Of a stretch of 64,000 nt of DNA, positions 22,241 through 31,998 are shown in pieces. Source of the DNA: Forficula auricularia (lineage: Eukaryota; Arthropoda; Insecta; Dermaptera; Forficulidae). Location of the stretch: positions 680,169 to 744,168 of the forward strand of contig JALMQS010000161.1 in the NCBI GenBank assembly GCA_024734495.1, given 5' to 3'. Made by a program: the position numbers and the translations under genes. The first letter of the stretch is position 1. Every line of letters begins with the position of its first letter. Under the pieces are notes generated by a model. That model ran no database searches and was not told where the DNA came from. It saw only the letters and a list, made by a program, of their open reading frames with translations.

Positions 22241-22287
22241 GATAGACTGATGATGAAGGCTATGCCTTCGAAACTATAGTCTCTAGA
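22241..22287 (+). ncRNA. Hammerhead ribozyme of Penelope type, right arm
   Basis: Core CTGATGA at 22247-22253, one extra T, helix II GAAGGC/GCCTTC (22255-22269), GAAAC, TATA loop, GTC to 22281. Helix I keeps TAGA/TCTA (4 bp) but the outer pairs differ from the left-arm copy because the 3' flank diverges (TCTAGAAA). It is probably weaker than its partner. Confidence 0.65.
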
Positions 22288-22399
22288 AATAATTAAAAAT
22301 TATTTTATTTAAAAAACAGAAGACTCTCTCATTTTATTTTATTTTTAACCTAAAATAAAAACAATTCTGTTACCATCGACAGTGAAATCTTTTATTCAG

Positions 22400-23020
22400 C
22401 AGCTAATATTTAAATATTGTTTTAATATAAACTTTGGTAAAATGTTTATAATGTTTATGTTATTTATAATAATGTTTATACACACGAGATTTTTAGTTAG
22501 ACACAACACAGTTGAACTTAATAGAAGAGAGTTTGTAAAGTTTATTAATATAAAAATATACTGGGTTAGATGGAGGTATTGCGGGTCAACCGCTCAGTGT
22601 CACACTAAATTACTGTATGACAACCCAGGAGAATCAGGTGAAGTACGCGATGTTAAATAGTACGGGTTAAACCGTTCAGTTGGTCCAATTAGTGTGACCA
22701 GTACTCACTATTGTTCGGGCAGAGATTTACTATTAAAATAATACTGTAGGGTCTTGAAGTAGCGAGGAGACCTACTGAGTCTGGCCTCGGAACGATTCAA
22801 GAGTGAGAGTCTAGAACTACTGTCGCCCGAACGATTCTGAATTCTATGGTTGCGAATAGCCCCTTTTATACAGATTTGTATTGCTGACTCTATATAAAAC
22901 TATGGGCTAGCGGGGAGAAGTAGAAGAGTGTAGCAGCATCGTGGGAAAAGCTTAGGCTTGGCTATCCCGACGATTCAGCATAAAACTGGTGGGCCTGAAG
23001 GGGGATGTTATGGAAGTGAG
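22400..23020 (+). other. Possible LTR-retrotransposon fragment with polypurine tract
   Basis: This block is more GC-rich than its surroundings. At 22997-23005 GAAGGGGGA is followed by TGTTATGG, the usual layout of a polypurine tract and LTR start. CTATATAAAACTATGGGC at about 22894 is TATA-like. No integrase or RT frame is recognisable in the upstream 600 bp, and the supposed LTR is cut off by the outer Penelope arm. Tentative. Confidence 0.3.
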
Positions 23021-23789
23021 AATGTTAACTTATATAGATATATAATTTCGATATATATGTGTGTGTATGTTTATTTGCATCACAGCAGAGGACAACCTCT
23101 TTGTTTCTTTATGTGAATAAACAACTCTGCTACTCTCGGCAAAAACAAAAACTTTTCAATTAAAAACTAAACCATACAGCTCTTAGAAAAGAGACATCGT
23201 GCTTTTGACAAAAATAATTTCAGTATTATATTGAAAGAAGAAAACAACTATGTACATACGAGAAACACTTTTAGAAAGCCTAGGCATAAATAACTAAAAC
23301 AACAACAATAGGATTTTGAATTTACAAACCCTTTACCAAAAGATATGGAACAATTAATTTGAACCATCTTATAAAATTCAATTTTAAAATTAAAATAAAA
23401 TAGAATAAATCAAGCTCTTAATATATTAATTATTTGATCATTAGTATAATTAAGATGTAAATTATATACAGGATGTTTCATAATTCAAAGATAAGCCAGT
23501 TTATGACGGGCAACATTTTTTTTAATAAAAGTCTCATAGTAATGAAGCTGTTTAAGCTTTTATTTTTGTGATTAATTTGTTTAAAATTTGAATTTTTATT
23601 TAAATCGCACATGATTAATTTATAATTATTTATTGAAACAAATAATTACAATATAAATACAACGTTTCGATCGATTTATTCTGAGATCGTTCTCAAGTAC
23701 TAGCACCCACTCCGATTATAGGTTAACTGAGCCAATCGCGTGTACTTCATGTTTATCTGGGCTCAAAACACAATTGTACTGACGGCATC

Positions 23790-23804
23790 AGCGCCCCCTG
23801 TCGG
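23790..23804 (-). promoter_or_regulatory. CTCF-core-like motif, left arm
   Basis: The minus strand reads CCGACAGGGGGCGCT, matching the widely used CTCF consensus (CCASYAGRGGGCRCY) at 13 of 15 positions. The same motif is inverted in the right arm. Binding is inferred from sequence only. Confidence 0.35.
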
Positions 23805-24346
23805 ATTGAGCATTACATAAAGATTATAAAGTAAAAAAATTATATTGACAAATCAAATGATAATAATAACAATAATAATACATACACAATTAATTCACTT
23901 AATCACTATCAAGAATATTATAAAAAATCCAACTATGTAAGCTATAATATTCTTTTTTTCGTAAAAGCAAAGATTTAAGTATCTATTTTATAATATTCTT
24001 GATAAGTGAATTAATTGTTATGTATTATTATTGTTATTATTATCATTTGATTTTCCAATATAATTTTTTTTGCTTTATAATTTTTAAATTTTGTTATTAT
24101 TAATATTAGTATTTATGTACATGTGTTCATTTGTTTATTGTCATGTGTGGTGTGTTATACATTTATATGTTTATTATAAATTGTTATAATTTTAGAATGT
24201 ATTAATTATCTTTATCTTTGTATCTCAAAATTGAATGTATTATTTAAAAACAAATTAGCATATATTTGTTTAATTGTATGATAGATGAGCTAAATAACTA
24301 ATAAAGAATTATTATTATTATTATTATTAAACATGTAATGCTCAAT

Positions 24347-24361
24347 CCGACAGGGGGCGCT
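24347..24361 (+). promoter_or_regulatory. CTCF-core-like motif, right arm
   Basis: CCGACAGGGGGCGCT on the plus strand, the mirror of 23790-23804. With the left copy it gives an inverted pair about 560 bp apart. A degenerate relative (CCGACAGGGAGCGCT) is at about 2502-2516 on the minus strand. Confidence 0.35.
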
Positions 24362-24788
24362 GATGCCGTCAGTTACAATCGTGTTTTGAGACCAGATAAA
24401 CATGAAGTACACGCGATTGGCTCAGTTAACCTATAATCGGAGCGGGTGCTTGTACTTGAGAACGATCTCAGAATAAGTCGATCGAAGCGTTGTATTTGTA
24501 TTGTAATTATTTGTTTCAATAAATAATCATAAATTAATCATGTGTGATTTAAATAAAAATTCAAACTTTAAAAGTCTCATAGTTTCCAGTTATAGGCATT
24601 ATTTTGAAAATCGTTAAAATCCCTACCCTGTACTTGAGGTGCTGTAACTATAAATTTCCATATTTAATGATTTTAATTTTTGATACGCAATCCTAAATAA
24701 CTCCGCTATTTCTAGCTTAAAACGTTCTTAAAATAACAATTTCAATTTGGGAAGTAATTGAAAAGTTTTCAATTTCCTGTTTTTAGAT

Positions 24789-25094
24789 TCAATGGGTGAA
24801 CTTATTAAAATGAATAACATAATGTTTGTATCCCATTTTTTCTATCTGATTTATATATGTGTGTAACGGGATGCATGTGGCTTGGAATATGAATTTACTT
24901 AGTTGTATATTCCTGTAAGTAGGAGGTTTAAGGTCGATGACAAAAAGTCCCTTAACCACATATTCAAGCTCAAACATTTCCATGCATACATAAGCCCCTG
25001 AAGGGAACGGAGACAAAAGTTTCTGGATTGGTTGGAAAGGGCTATAAGCGTATGCTCGGAAGATCACTGATGAAATTTCAATTTCTTGCCGCTA
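24789..25094 (-). CDS. Unassigned open frame of normal complexity
   Basis: An open minus-strand frame of about 100 codons, bounded upstream by TAG just above 25094. It reads SPFQPIQKLLSPFPSGAYVC, then EYVVKGLFVIDLKPPTYRN, then IEKMGYKHYVIHF. Composition is protein-like rather than simple-sequence, unlike other unassigned frames here. There is no ATG near the start; the first candidate start codon is GTG. It could be a host exon or the remnant of an unknown element. I do not recognise the family. Confidence 0.35.
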
Positions 25095-25329
25095 GGTCAT
25101 AAAGTAAATAATATATGCGAATAGATGTGTCCGTTTGTGAAGAGACCTCACTCCGGGCTTTGCCCGTGACATAGATATATATAAACCCAGGGTCACATCA
25201 ATTTTTTAGAGAAACTTTGAAGGAACTCTCTCTCGATTAATACTTACAAGTTCCAGTCATAATAATAAATTTATCTCAATTTTTGTTTTTATGATATTGA
25301 TGTAAGAGGGAGAGCAAGAAGATGCGACA

Positions 25330-25475
25330 CCCATATATCAGGATTATAATATATCATGCTCAATTTTTTATATCAAAAAAGTTTCAGCAGTTTTTGAGAT
25401 ATTTCGAAAAATGAAGCAAAAACCCACTTTTTCATGCACGATTATAATACTTGACCATACCTATAATGGTAAAGT
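25330..25475 (-). repeat. Composite element X, 5' fragment
   Basis: The minus strand reads GGTCAAGTATTATAATCGTG, then GAAAAAGTGGG, then AATATCTCAAAAACTG, the 5' block of element X (16490, 59028). The minisatellite part is absent. Confidence 0.75.
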
Positions 25476-25560
25476 AAAACGTCAAAAAACACTAAAATTT
25501 GTAGAAACCATAAAGAGCTGTCGAATTTTCTACTGGAATCTTACCATATTATTTCCTATA

Positions 25561-26578
25561 TCTACTCTTATTAAACGAGACTATAGTTGTCAGAGGCTTT
25601 GCCCTGTTCGTCAGTATATATTCGTTTGTATTACACATGTGAATTAGATTATAATATCTTATTCCTAATTTAGCGCTCTTATTATCACCTCTAGGGATTC
25701 ATTGTAATAGTACGTTGAAGAGAGGCAAAGCCCTCAGAAGCTTGCTATGCACATGTCAGTTCGGTTAAGATATAAAATGAACTTGTAATTTAATATAATA
25801 GAAGATACTAAGAATAAATTGTACATCTTTAAATACGTGATAAGCTTATAATCTCTTCATTTATAGGTAAGATTATCTTCAATTATTTATTGTATAAATT
25901 GTATTGTATATTTGTTAATAAAACCATTTATAGTTTCTAGCTAATGAATCATTTATAACCTAAACGATTCAAAGATTACATACATTTGTATCTTGGTTAT
26001 ATTTTGAAAACGACTCTACCGATTTTGATGAAATTCACGGGTTAGGGGTTTTTGGGTGACAATTCGATCTGTCATGGTCTCATCTTCGACAAAATTGTTT
26101 TTGATGGGTTTTTTTCGTAATCAAATTAATTATTCTCAGGTAGACAAATCCCATTCTTAGGGTTTTCAAAAGGTCTCCTTGTTTTGTACCCAGGCAGACA
26201 ATGGGTTGCCTTATTTCATTGTTCTAAAAGGCCTTGAAGAAGTATTGTGTTTGTGGTTTGTTGTTCTCCCTAAACGTTAGAATTATTAATAAACGTTTTA
26301 TAATTGTTTTTATAAAGAACCTTATTTATTTAATAGAATAAAAAATAATCAAGAATTTATTTAAAAATATCTTTCGCATAGGCAGGTCTCAATTTTCTGA
26401 AAAAACAACACAGTGGTCGAATACATTATATATATTTGTATTTTTTTTAATTTGAAAACGGCTTTCAAATAAAAATCGACCTTTTTTATCAGAATTTTAA
26501 ATTAAAAATAATATTAAAATAAAGCTTTTAACTGAAGGAAGAAGTTACCGAGCATCGCTCGGTGCCTCCAGGTACTTT
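25561..26578 (+). mobile_element. Helitron-like element H1, plus strand
   Basis: 5' end TCTACTCTTATTAAACGAG at 25561. The inner block AAACGACTCTACCGATTTTG (25988-26018) is shared with the other Helitron-like units. 3' end: hairpin ACCGAGC-ATC-GCTCGGT (26548-26564) then GCCTCCAGGTACTTT. A Penelope hammerhead-like segment (25577-25620, minus strand, decayed: CTGACGA, CAGGGCAAAGCC, CAACTATAGTC) sits directly after the 5' end. The CTTT terminus is not the strict CTRR. Confidence 0.65.
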
Positions 26579-26619
26579 TATTATAAATATTATATTATAA
26601 TATTATTTTTAAAAATAAC

Positions 26620-26952
26620 ATAAAGATAAGAGTAAATAAATATATTAATATATAATTTTCATTTACTATGAGTTAAATTCTTGGTCACTTGTTTCACATT
26701 AAAATTAAGAAAAATTAAAAGATGTAAAATTTTTTTCAATATATATATTTCGGGAAGTACAGATAATAAAAAGTTATTTTCTGTATCTTCCTAAGAAAAT
26801 CGGGTTGATAGCCCGAAATATATATATATATATGGAAAAAAATTTTACATCTTTTAATTTTCTTAATTTTATTGTGAAACAAGAGTCCAAGAATCCTTAA
26901 CTCATAGTAAATGAATATTATATATAATATTTATTTACTCTTATCTTTATTA
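26620..26952. repeat. Foldback element
   Basis: Arms of about 160 bp (AAGATAAGAGTAAATAAA, ATTTACTATGAGTTAA, GTGAAACAAG) mirror around about 26785, with CCCGAAATATATATAT at the centre. GATGTTTCACCTTGGACC follows the right arm. A fragment of the same family is at 14930. Confidence 0.85.
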
Positions 26953-27261
26953 AAGATGTTTCACCTTGGACCAACCACTCCAATCTCTACTAAAAATAAC
27001 ATAACATAAATATATATTTATCAGCTCCGTAAAAAATAATTAAAAAGTTTACATAAAAAAATGTTGATCTACATAGAAATAAACATCTCCGGAGTGTGAT
27101 TTTTTAAGAGGAATAAACTTTTGGTTCGTCATATACAAACATGTAAATAAAGCTTAACACCACCAAAAATAAATAAATAAAAATTTCCCTAAAAAAATTT
27201 GTAAGGTATATGAGGAGATATTTTACCGATTTTTTTACTTGTGCCGGTTGTTCTAGTCCTC
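26953..27261. other. Unassigned AT-rich sequence
   Basis: No gene seen. CCTCTAGTTTGCTAAG near the end leads into the SINE head. Confidence 0.5.
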
Positions 27262-27345
27262 TAGTTTGCTAAGTGGCGTTAGCGGCTCGCCTCGTATTCA
27301 AGCGGTGCAGAGTTCGAACCCTAGCTCGGGTAGAGATTTTTTTCA
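27262..27345 (+). repeat. tRNA-derived SINE head
   Basis: A box TGGCGTTAGCGG (27274-27285) and B box AGTTCGAACCC (27311-27321) are correctly spaced for RNA polymerase III. The downstream GGGTAGAGATTTTTTT also occurs, as GGGTAGAGAC, in the complete SINE at 49275. Cloverleaf helices are decayed, so it is a SINE and not a functional tRNA. Confidence 0.75.
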
Positions 27346-27637
27346 AAAGCCAATAATATACCTATAAATTTGCATATATTTAATACAACTCGACTGGTCA
27401 CAATATCTCGCATGCGCTAACATGCAACTAGATATCAACTAGCATTCTCCCTTCCCTTATTTCTCTTCTATTTCCCCTTTAATGTAACAAAAATTTTTTT
27501 CAAACTATAAGCTTGTTTCACTTCAAAAATCAGAGCCTGGAGGTCCGAGTCGAAGGAACTTTGTGAGGGTTGTATGAAGCGATAAAAGTATCGAGGGACC
27601 AAACCAGTTATCTAAAATGTTTGTTCCATTAACATAT

Positions 27638-28692
27638 AAAGTTCCTGGAGTGCACCGAACGATGCTCGGTAACTTCTTCCTTCAGTTAAAACCTTTATTT
27701 TAATATTATTTTTAATTTAAAATTCTGATAAAAAAGGTCGATTTTTATTTGAGAGCCGTTTTCAAATTAAAAAAAAATACAAATATATATAATATTCGCC
27801 CACTGTACCCCCCCCCCCCTCCACCACTCTGACCCACCCCCGAAACCTCGCCTTACCCCCGGATCCCCCACCACTGCACCCCACCTCCTGCACCTGTTTT
27901 GATCCAACCATATGATTCACATTTTTAATAATCCAGTTGCACAATAATAAAACCTGTCAAAATGTGTTGTTTTTTCAGAAAATTTGAGACCTGCTTATGC
28001 GATAATGTCAATCATCATCATCATTGAGCATACAGTCGTAAGACTGGTTTTGGTGCTTTGCCGTCCGTCTCCACTCCGACTCCTCGTCCCCCGCCAGCTG
28101 TTTGGCCTCTCCAAATGTCTGGCATCCCACATCCCCAATTATTTGAGCGTTTGAAATATTTCTAATCTGGATCTTCCCCTTCCCCTTTTTCTTTCCCACC
28201 TCACCCTCCAAGATATCCTCTAAGCAGTCCCCCATGTCTCAGTGTGTGCCCCATCATCTGACCTCTTCTCTTCACTTCAGACTCTTCCACAAGGTTCTTC
28301 TTTTCTCCGAGTTCTTCCAAAGAACTTCTTCATTTGTGATTGCCTCCATCCATTTGATATTCATCATTCTTCTGTAGCACCACATTTCGAAAGCCTCTAA
28401 TCTCTTTTCTCCCCTTCTCTAATTGTCCAGGTTTCACACCCGTACATGGCTATGCTCCATACATGTGACTTCAATAGCAACTTCCTGTTTTCTAAGCTGA
28501 TTGAGGAGGAGCATAGTGGTTTTGTTTTGAATTCAACCCCATTTTTGCTTGGGCAATTCTTGATTTAATTTCGTTTCGCTCCTCCCATCCCATGTTAATT
28601 TACTTCCTAGGTCCAAAATCAGTAGAGTCGTTTTTCACAAATAGAACCAAGGTACAAATATATACAATTTTTGCTCGTTTAATAAGAGTAGA
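27638..28692 (-). mobile_element. Helitron-like element H2, minus strand, carrying a LINE fragment
   Basis: On the minus strand: 5' end TCTACTCTTATTAAACGAGC (from 28692), then a LINE tail (28005-28600), then a C-rich tract (27808-27895), then hairpin CCGAGCATCGTTCGG and CACTCCAGGAACTTT at 27638. It is the inverse of H1 over 26343-26575. The LINE fragment and G-rich tract are cargo or later insertions. Confidence 0.62.
28005..28600 (-). pseudogene. LINE ORF2 C-terminal remnant (RTE/L1-type tail)
   Basis: Minus strand, several frames: LEAFEMWCYRRMMNIKWME, then TNEEVLWKNSEKRRTLW, then MMGHTLRHGGLLRG, then a Lys/Gly-rich segment and CQTFGEAKQLAGDEESEWRR. Arg/Leu-EAFEMWCYRRM and the GH-x-LRH block are conserved after the RT domain in a large class of animal LINEs. 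The frame runs into a GAT/ATG microsatellite tail. Multiple frameshifts; no RT core. Confidence 0.78.
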
Positions 28693-29123
28693 TTTTGACA
28701 TCGAAGAAGATTTGAATGTTCAAAAATCGTGTGATTATCGGAAATGCGGCATTAAGAGGGGAATACTTTTTTCACTACTAAAAAACTTTCTTTTAAGCTT
28801 ACTTTGAAAGGATTTCAAGATGGTAAATTAACTGTTGTATTGTCTACTCGACTTTAACCTACATTCTTTCCTTTATATAGAAATCAATATTTTATTTCAA
28901 ATGAGAATCTGAGAGGAAAAAGTGAAAACTTATTCAAGAGTAGGTGGACAGTATAAATTTTGATGATTTAGCGATTTTCCTTTAAAAGTAGACTGAAATA
29001 AGTTTTTAATCGCAGCTTATTAATACGCATTTTTGTGCACGATTTTCAGCATTTACCAACAAATGTTTATATTTTTATTTCTGATTATCTTTCATTTGGA
29101 AGTTCTAAACTAAAATCTAATTA
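28693..29123. other. Unassigned sequence between two Helitron-like units
   Basis: No repeat ends recognised. A 71-codon plus-strand frame starting inside the neighbouring element has no known domain. Confidence 0.4.
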
Positions 29124-29177
29124 TCTACTCTTATTAAACGAGCAAAATTGTATATTTGGAACAATAAAGCGGTTTGT

Positions 29178-29450
29178 TCTACAGCATGCGCCGTTTTCCG
29201 CATCCAACACTCCAATTCTCTCTATCCAGAATGTCTTGCTCTTGTAGTTGCCTACTGGTCATTGCCTCATCTACTCCCTGCTTCCACGTTCGTCTCGGTC
29301 TTCCTCTTCTCCTCCGTCTTTCCGTGGGCATCCAGGTCCATATTTTATAGAGGCCACCTATCTTCCGGCATTCTTTTGAGGTGTCCATACCATATTAATC
29401 TCTTCCTTTCTATTCTATCTATTATGTCGTTTTCCATTTTCATTTTGTTT
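29178..29450 (-). pseudogene. LINE tail fragment, second type
   Basis: Minus strand: ERKRLIWYGHLKRMPEDRW, then a frameshift, then RRRRRGRPRRTWKQGVDEAM and DILDRENWSVGC. W-Y-G-H-x-x-R-M, then GRPxxTW, then DR-x-x-W is the standard C-terminal signature of another LINE class, distinct from the fragment at 28005. It lies within Helitron-like H3. Confidence 0.8.
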
Positions 29451-29687
29451 CAGTTTGTTGTATATTTGTTTATTTATATATATATATTTATTTATTTATA
29501 TATTTGTATCTTGGTTCTATTTTGAAAATGGCCCTACCGATTTTGATGAAACAAAATCTATTAACAAGTTTTGAGGATGAAAAAACGATCTGGCTAGGTC
29601 TGGACCTCATCAAAATTCATCTGTAATTGATTTTTCTTAATTAAAGTAATTATTGATAGATGAAAATCTCAATAAAAAAAATGACTC

Positions 29688-29758
29688 GCCGGATGTCAGA
29701 TTAGAACCTGAGACCTCTTGCATCAGAGGCATAGACTCTACCACTGGACTACTAGAGA
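29688..29758 (-). repeat. tRNA-like SINE head
   Basis: Minus strand: A box TAGTCCAGTGGTAGAG, an arm CCTCT...AGAGG, B box AGGTTCTAATCT, then a T-run terminator (CATTTTTTT). The acceptor stem does not pair and the anticodon loop is off length, so it is tRNA-derived but not a working tRNA. Confidence 0.6.
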
Positions 29759-30329
29759 CTATTTTAAAAATCTTTGCTTTTACTTTTACTAAAATGAATA
29801 TTTTTGAGATTGAGACTTTATTATAAGTGTGGAAATAATTGAATATATTATATATAGCTATGTATTTAATAAATAGAATTCATTGAATAAATTGCAGCGA
29901 GGCAAATTTGAAATATGTATAATTGAATTAAGCTGAAAAGACAACAATTAATTTTAAATCCAGAAACATTATATATATATTAATAATTATTCCTTGGCCT
30001 CTCCCCCCTCCACTCTTCTAATTAAAATTAAATATTCAATTCTCTTTTCTCGGGTCAATTATCCTGGCCAGTGTCTTCCTCGTAAACACTTGGTTGGCGA
30101 AAGTTATCACCTCTGTCACAGCTAAAGTCCCGAGACGCGCCAGCCATATTTTTTTAATTTTATGTTTTTATTTCAAGATCCTATAACGATTATTTTTTAT
30201 TATTATTTTCTTATTTGTTTTTTTATATGATTATCAATATGAACGAGATGTGGGCAAATTGGTGTATGAGTAACAAATATACACATAATATACATGTAGA
30301 CCATTAGAAAGCTAGAAATTCAAAAACGA

Positions 30330-30480
30330 GGGTGCAGGGTGGGCTGGATTGTGGGAGGTGCAGAAGGTGGGGTGCAGTTGTGGGAGATCCGGGGGTGGGA
30401 AGCGCAGTTGGGGTGGGGCGGAGTGGGTGTGCAGTGGTGAGGGCGAGGTGTGTAGTTTGGGGGGGATCAGGGGTTACGTG
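30330..30480 (+). repeat. G-rich degenerate tandem tract near the H3 3' end
   Basis: GGGTGCAGGGTGGG, GGTGCAGTTGTGGG and similar blocks, same family as 17230-17520 and 55640-55760. It is strand-asymmetric and quadruplex-prone. Confidence 0.75.
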
Positions 30481-30505
30481 CATCACTCGGTGGCTCCGGT
30501 ACTAG

Positions 30506-30962
30506 TATGCCATGAAAGTAGTTTATATTTGAAGAGGGGTTTGTTGAAGGAACTGTCATATTAAAAAACACGATTTAGTCTAATTAATTAATTATCTTTA
30601 AAATAAAAATAATTTATAATAAATATAGGAAAAACATCATCAGTCTCTAATTCGACACTACATTGCTAATTGCTCAATTAGAGACTGTCTGCTTTTGAGC
30701 GAGTTGAAACTGTTTCTAATCTAATTTGATTGAAATGAAAAAAGAAAAAATATCATTATGTTTTCTTTAATGTTGAAGTTCACCAACTACCTTGTGGGCT
30801 CAAATAACCTCACGAATTTTACCTCAGGAAATTTCTATATTTAAATATGTAATTTCAGAATATTTGGTATTTTGGATATATAATGATTTTTCTGTTCCGC
30901 TGCGGCCTCTGGGCGAGCCGAAGTATGGTATTCACATAAGTCACGGGTCATTCAGCTGTAAT
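30506..30962. other. Unassigned sequence
   Basis: No gene. A short GC-rich patch CGCTGCGGCCTCTGGGCGAG lies at 30899-30918. Confidence 0.4.
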
Positions 30963-31998
30963 ATATATATGTTTCAGTAAAAACCCGTTTTTTAGTAAGA
31001 ACAGGTTCTTACCAGTTAAAACGCGTTTCACTGAATACCTTTGTGGTAAGCTAGAATTTACTGATGTTGAGTCGAGTCTAGTCGAAAGGTCTAGAATCTT
31101 CATTTTTAACCCTCCTCCTCATTTTGGGTATTTATTTTCAAAAAATTTGGTAAGCCAAAATGTTAAAAATTACATTCTCCACAGCTCTGCTTCTAACGAG
31201 GATGTAAATAATTTTTGACATTGTTTCGTTTAAATTTTTTTTTGAAAATAAACACCTAAAATGAGGAGGAAATGGTCAAAAATGAAGATTCTAGACCAGG
31301 GGTGTCCAACCTTTTAGCTTCCCTGGGCCACATTGGAAAAATACGAGTTATTTTGGCCAACACATAAAATACACTAATGATAGCTGATGAAGGAGAGAAA
31401 AACGTAGAATATACCATATAGTTAACATAGTTAAGTAATTTAAGCTTTATTACTTTATGAATAGTTTATTATAAAATTAAAGACAAGTCATCAACATAAA
31501 ATTATATTGAGATGTTTGTCATTGTTTGTGAGACATTAATCTGTCGATATTTGATTCAAAAGAATTCTAAATGAGTTCTCAAGTGGTTCTTCAAATATTT
31601 TGAATGTAGCTTCAATATTTGGATACTTCATACTTGAAAATAATTACTTGAATAAATAAAATTATTTAAGAATCATTTTATGAATACCTCATTGCTAAAT
31701 AATGTGTTAAATTCAAAAATTAATTACGCATAAAATTTAAAACAATTTAAAATTATTCTATTTTTAATAATATCACTGGTATTTTTAATCGCAATCTCAT
31801 AAAGTTTGTAAATTTGTTGGGGCACATTGATAGCAGTCTTCGGCCTGCGGGCCGCAGGTTGGACAACCCTGTTCTAAAATTATGGACCAAACTCAATCAA
31901 TATCAGTAAATTCTAGTTGCCACAAAGTATTCAGAGAAACGCGTTTTAACTAGTAAGAATCTATTCTTACTAATGGTTTTTTACTGCAACATATATAT
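30963..31998. mobile_element. Foldback element with CAGTAAAAACCCG ends, split by a hAT
   Basis: Termini CAGTAAAAACCCG (30975) and the inverse of CAGTAAAAAACC (to 31986) lie between mirrored TA-repeat flanks. Inside each end is a small hairpin TAGTAAGAACAGGTTCTTAC, then AACGCGTTTC. The right arm is interrupted by the hAT at 31297-31871. A solo right end lies at 47490-47541. The arms carry a remote version of the CTAGAATTTTCATTTTT minisatellite block. Confidence 0.75.
31289..31879. mobile_element. Small hAT (CAGGGGTGTCCAACC ends)
   Basis: 31297-31871: CAGGGGTGTCCAACC to GGTTGGACAACCCTG. Flanks TTCTAGAC and TTCTAAAA agree at 6 of 8 positions, a decayed 8-bp TSD. GGCCTGCGGGCCGCAGG near the right end matches the CCCGCGGGCC block in the hAT at 5011. 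575 bp, no transposase. Confidence 0.82.

Larger units (their letters stand above)
20692..23110 (-). mobile_element. Penelope-like element with inverted partial copy and outer inverted arms
   Basis: A 5'-truncated Penelope-like retroelement (minus strand, 20862-21839) is joined head-to-head at about 21831 to a plus-strand copy of its own last ~455 bp (21832-22287). Each arm ends with a hammerhead motif. Outside lies a ~59-bp inverted pair, AGGTTGTGTTCTGCTTGATG type, at 20692-20750 and 23051-23110; a solo copy is at 57680-57741. The reverse-transcriptase core is missing. Partial, inverted, variably duplicated copies are typical of this class. Confidence 0.82.
23527..24583. mobile_element. Nested 1-kb palindrome inserted with 14-bp TSD
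   Basis: AAAAGTCTCATAGT stands at 23527-23540 and 24570-24583. Between are outer arms of about 245 bp (23577-23822 and 24330-24573) that fold onto each other, and an inner palindrome (about 23822-24085). Both outer arms contain CAGAATAAATCGATCGAAAC-type sequence (right arm CAGAATAAGTCGATCGAAGC), similar in form to Penelope hammerhead 3' parts. No protein remains. A Penelope-derived foldback is my best guess. Confidence 0.68.
23469..24700 (+). repeat. Dispersed repeat Z, interrupted copy
   Basis: Left part begins CAGGATGTTTCATAATTC after TA; right part resumes at 24583 with TTTCCAGTTATAGGCATT and runs to TACGCAATCCT. Compared with the intact copy at 10768-11090 it is split by an insertion at 23541-24569. 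Confidence 0.65.
29124..30505 (+). mobile_element. Helitron-like element H3, plus strand, with LINE and tRNA-like inserts
   Basis: 5' TCTACTCTTATTAAACGAGC at 29124. Only about 35 bp later a LINE fragment begins; Helitron body resumes near 29490 (TGGCCCTACCGATTTTGATG). A tRNA-like insert (29688) and a G-rich tract (30330-30480) follow. 3' end CATCACTCGGTGGCTCCGG, then CTAG before T (30502-30505), a canonical CTRR. The ends could belong to two partial copies rather than one unit. Confidence 0.55.

Noticed and set aside
27762..27944. Gly-rich minus-strand frame
   Set aside because: Arises from the C-rich tract of the Helitron-like element.
29688..29758. A functional tRNA gene
   Set aside because: Acceptor stem does not pair and anticodon loop length is wrong; pol III boxes alone indicate a SINE or pseudo-tRNA.
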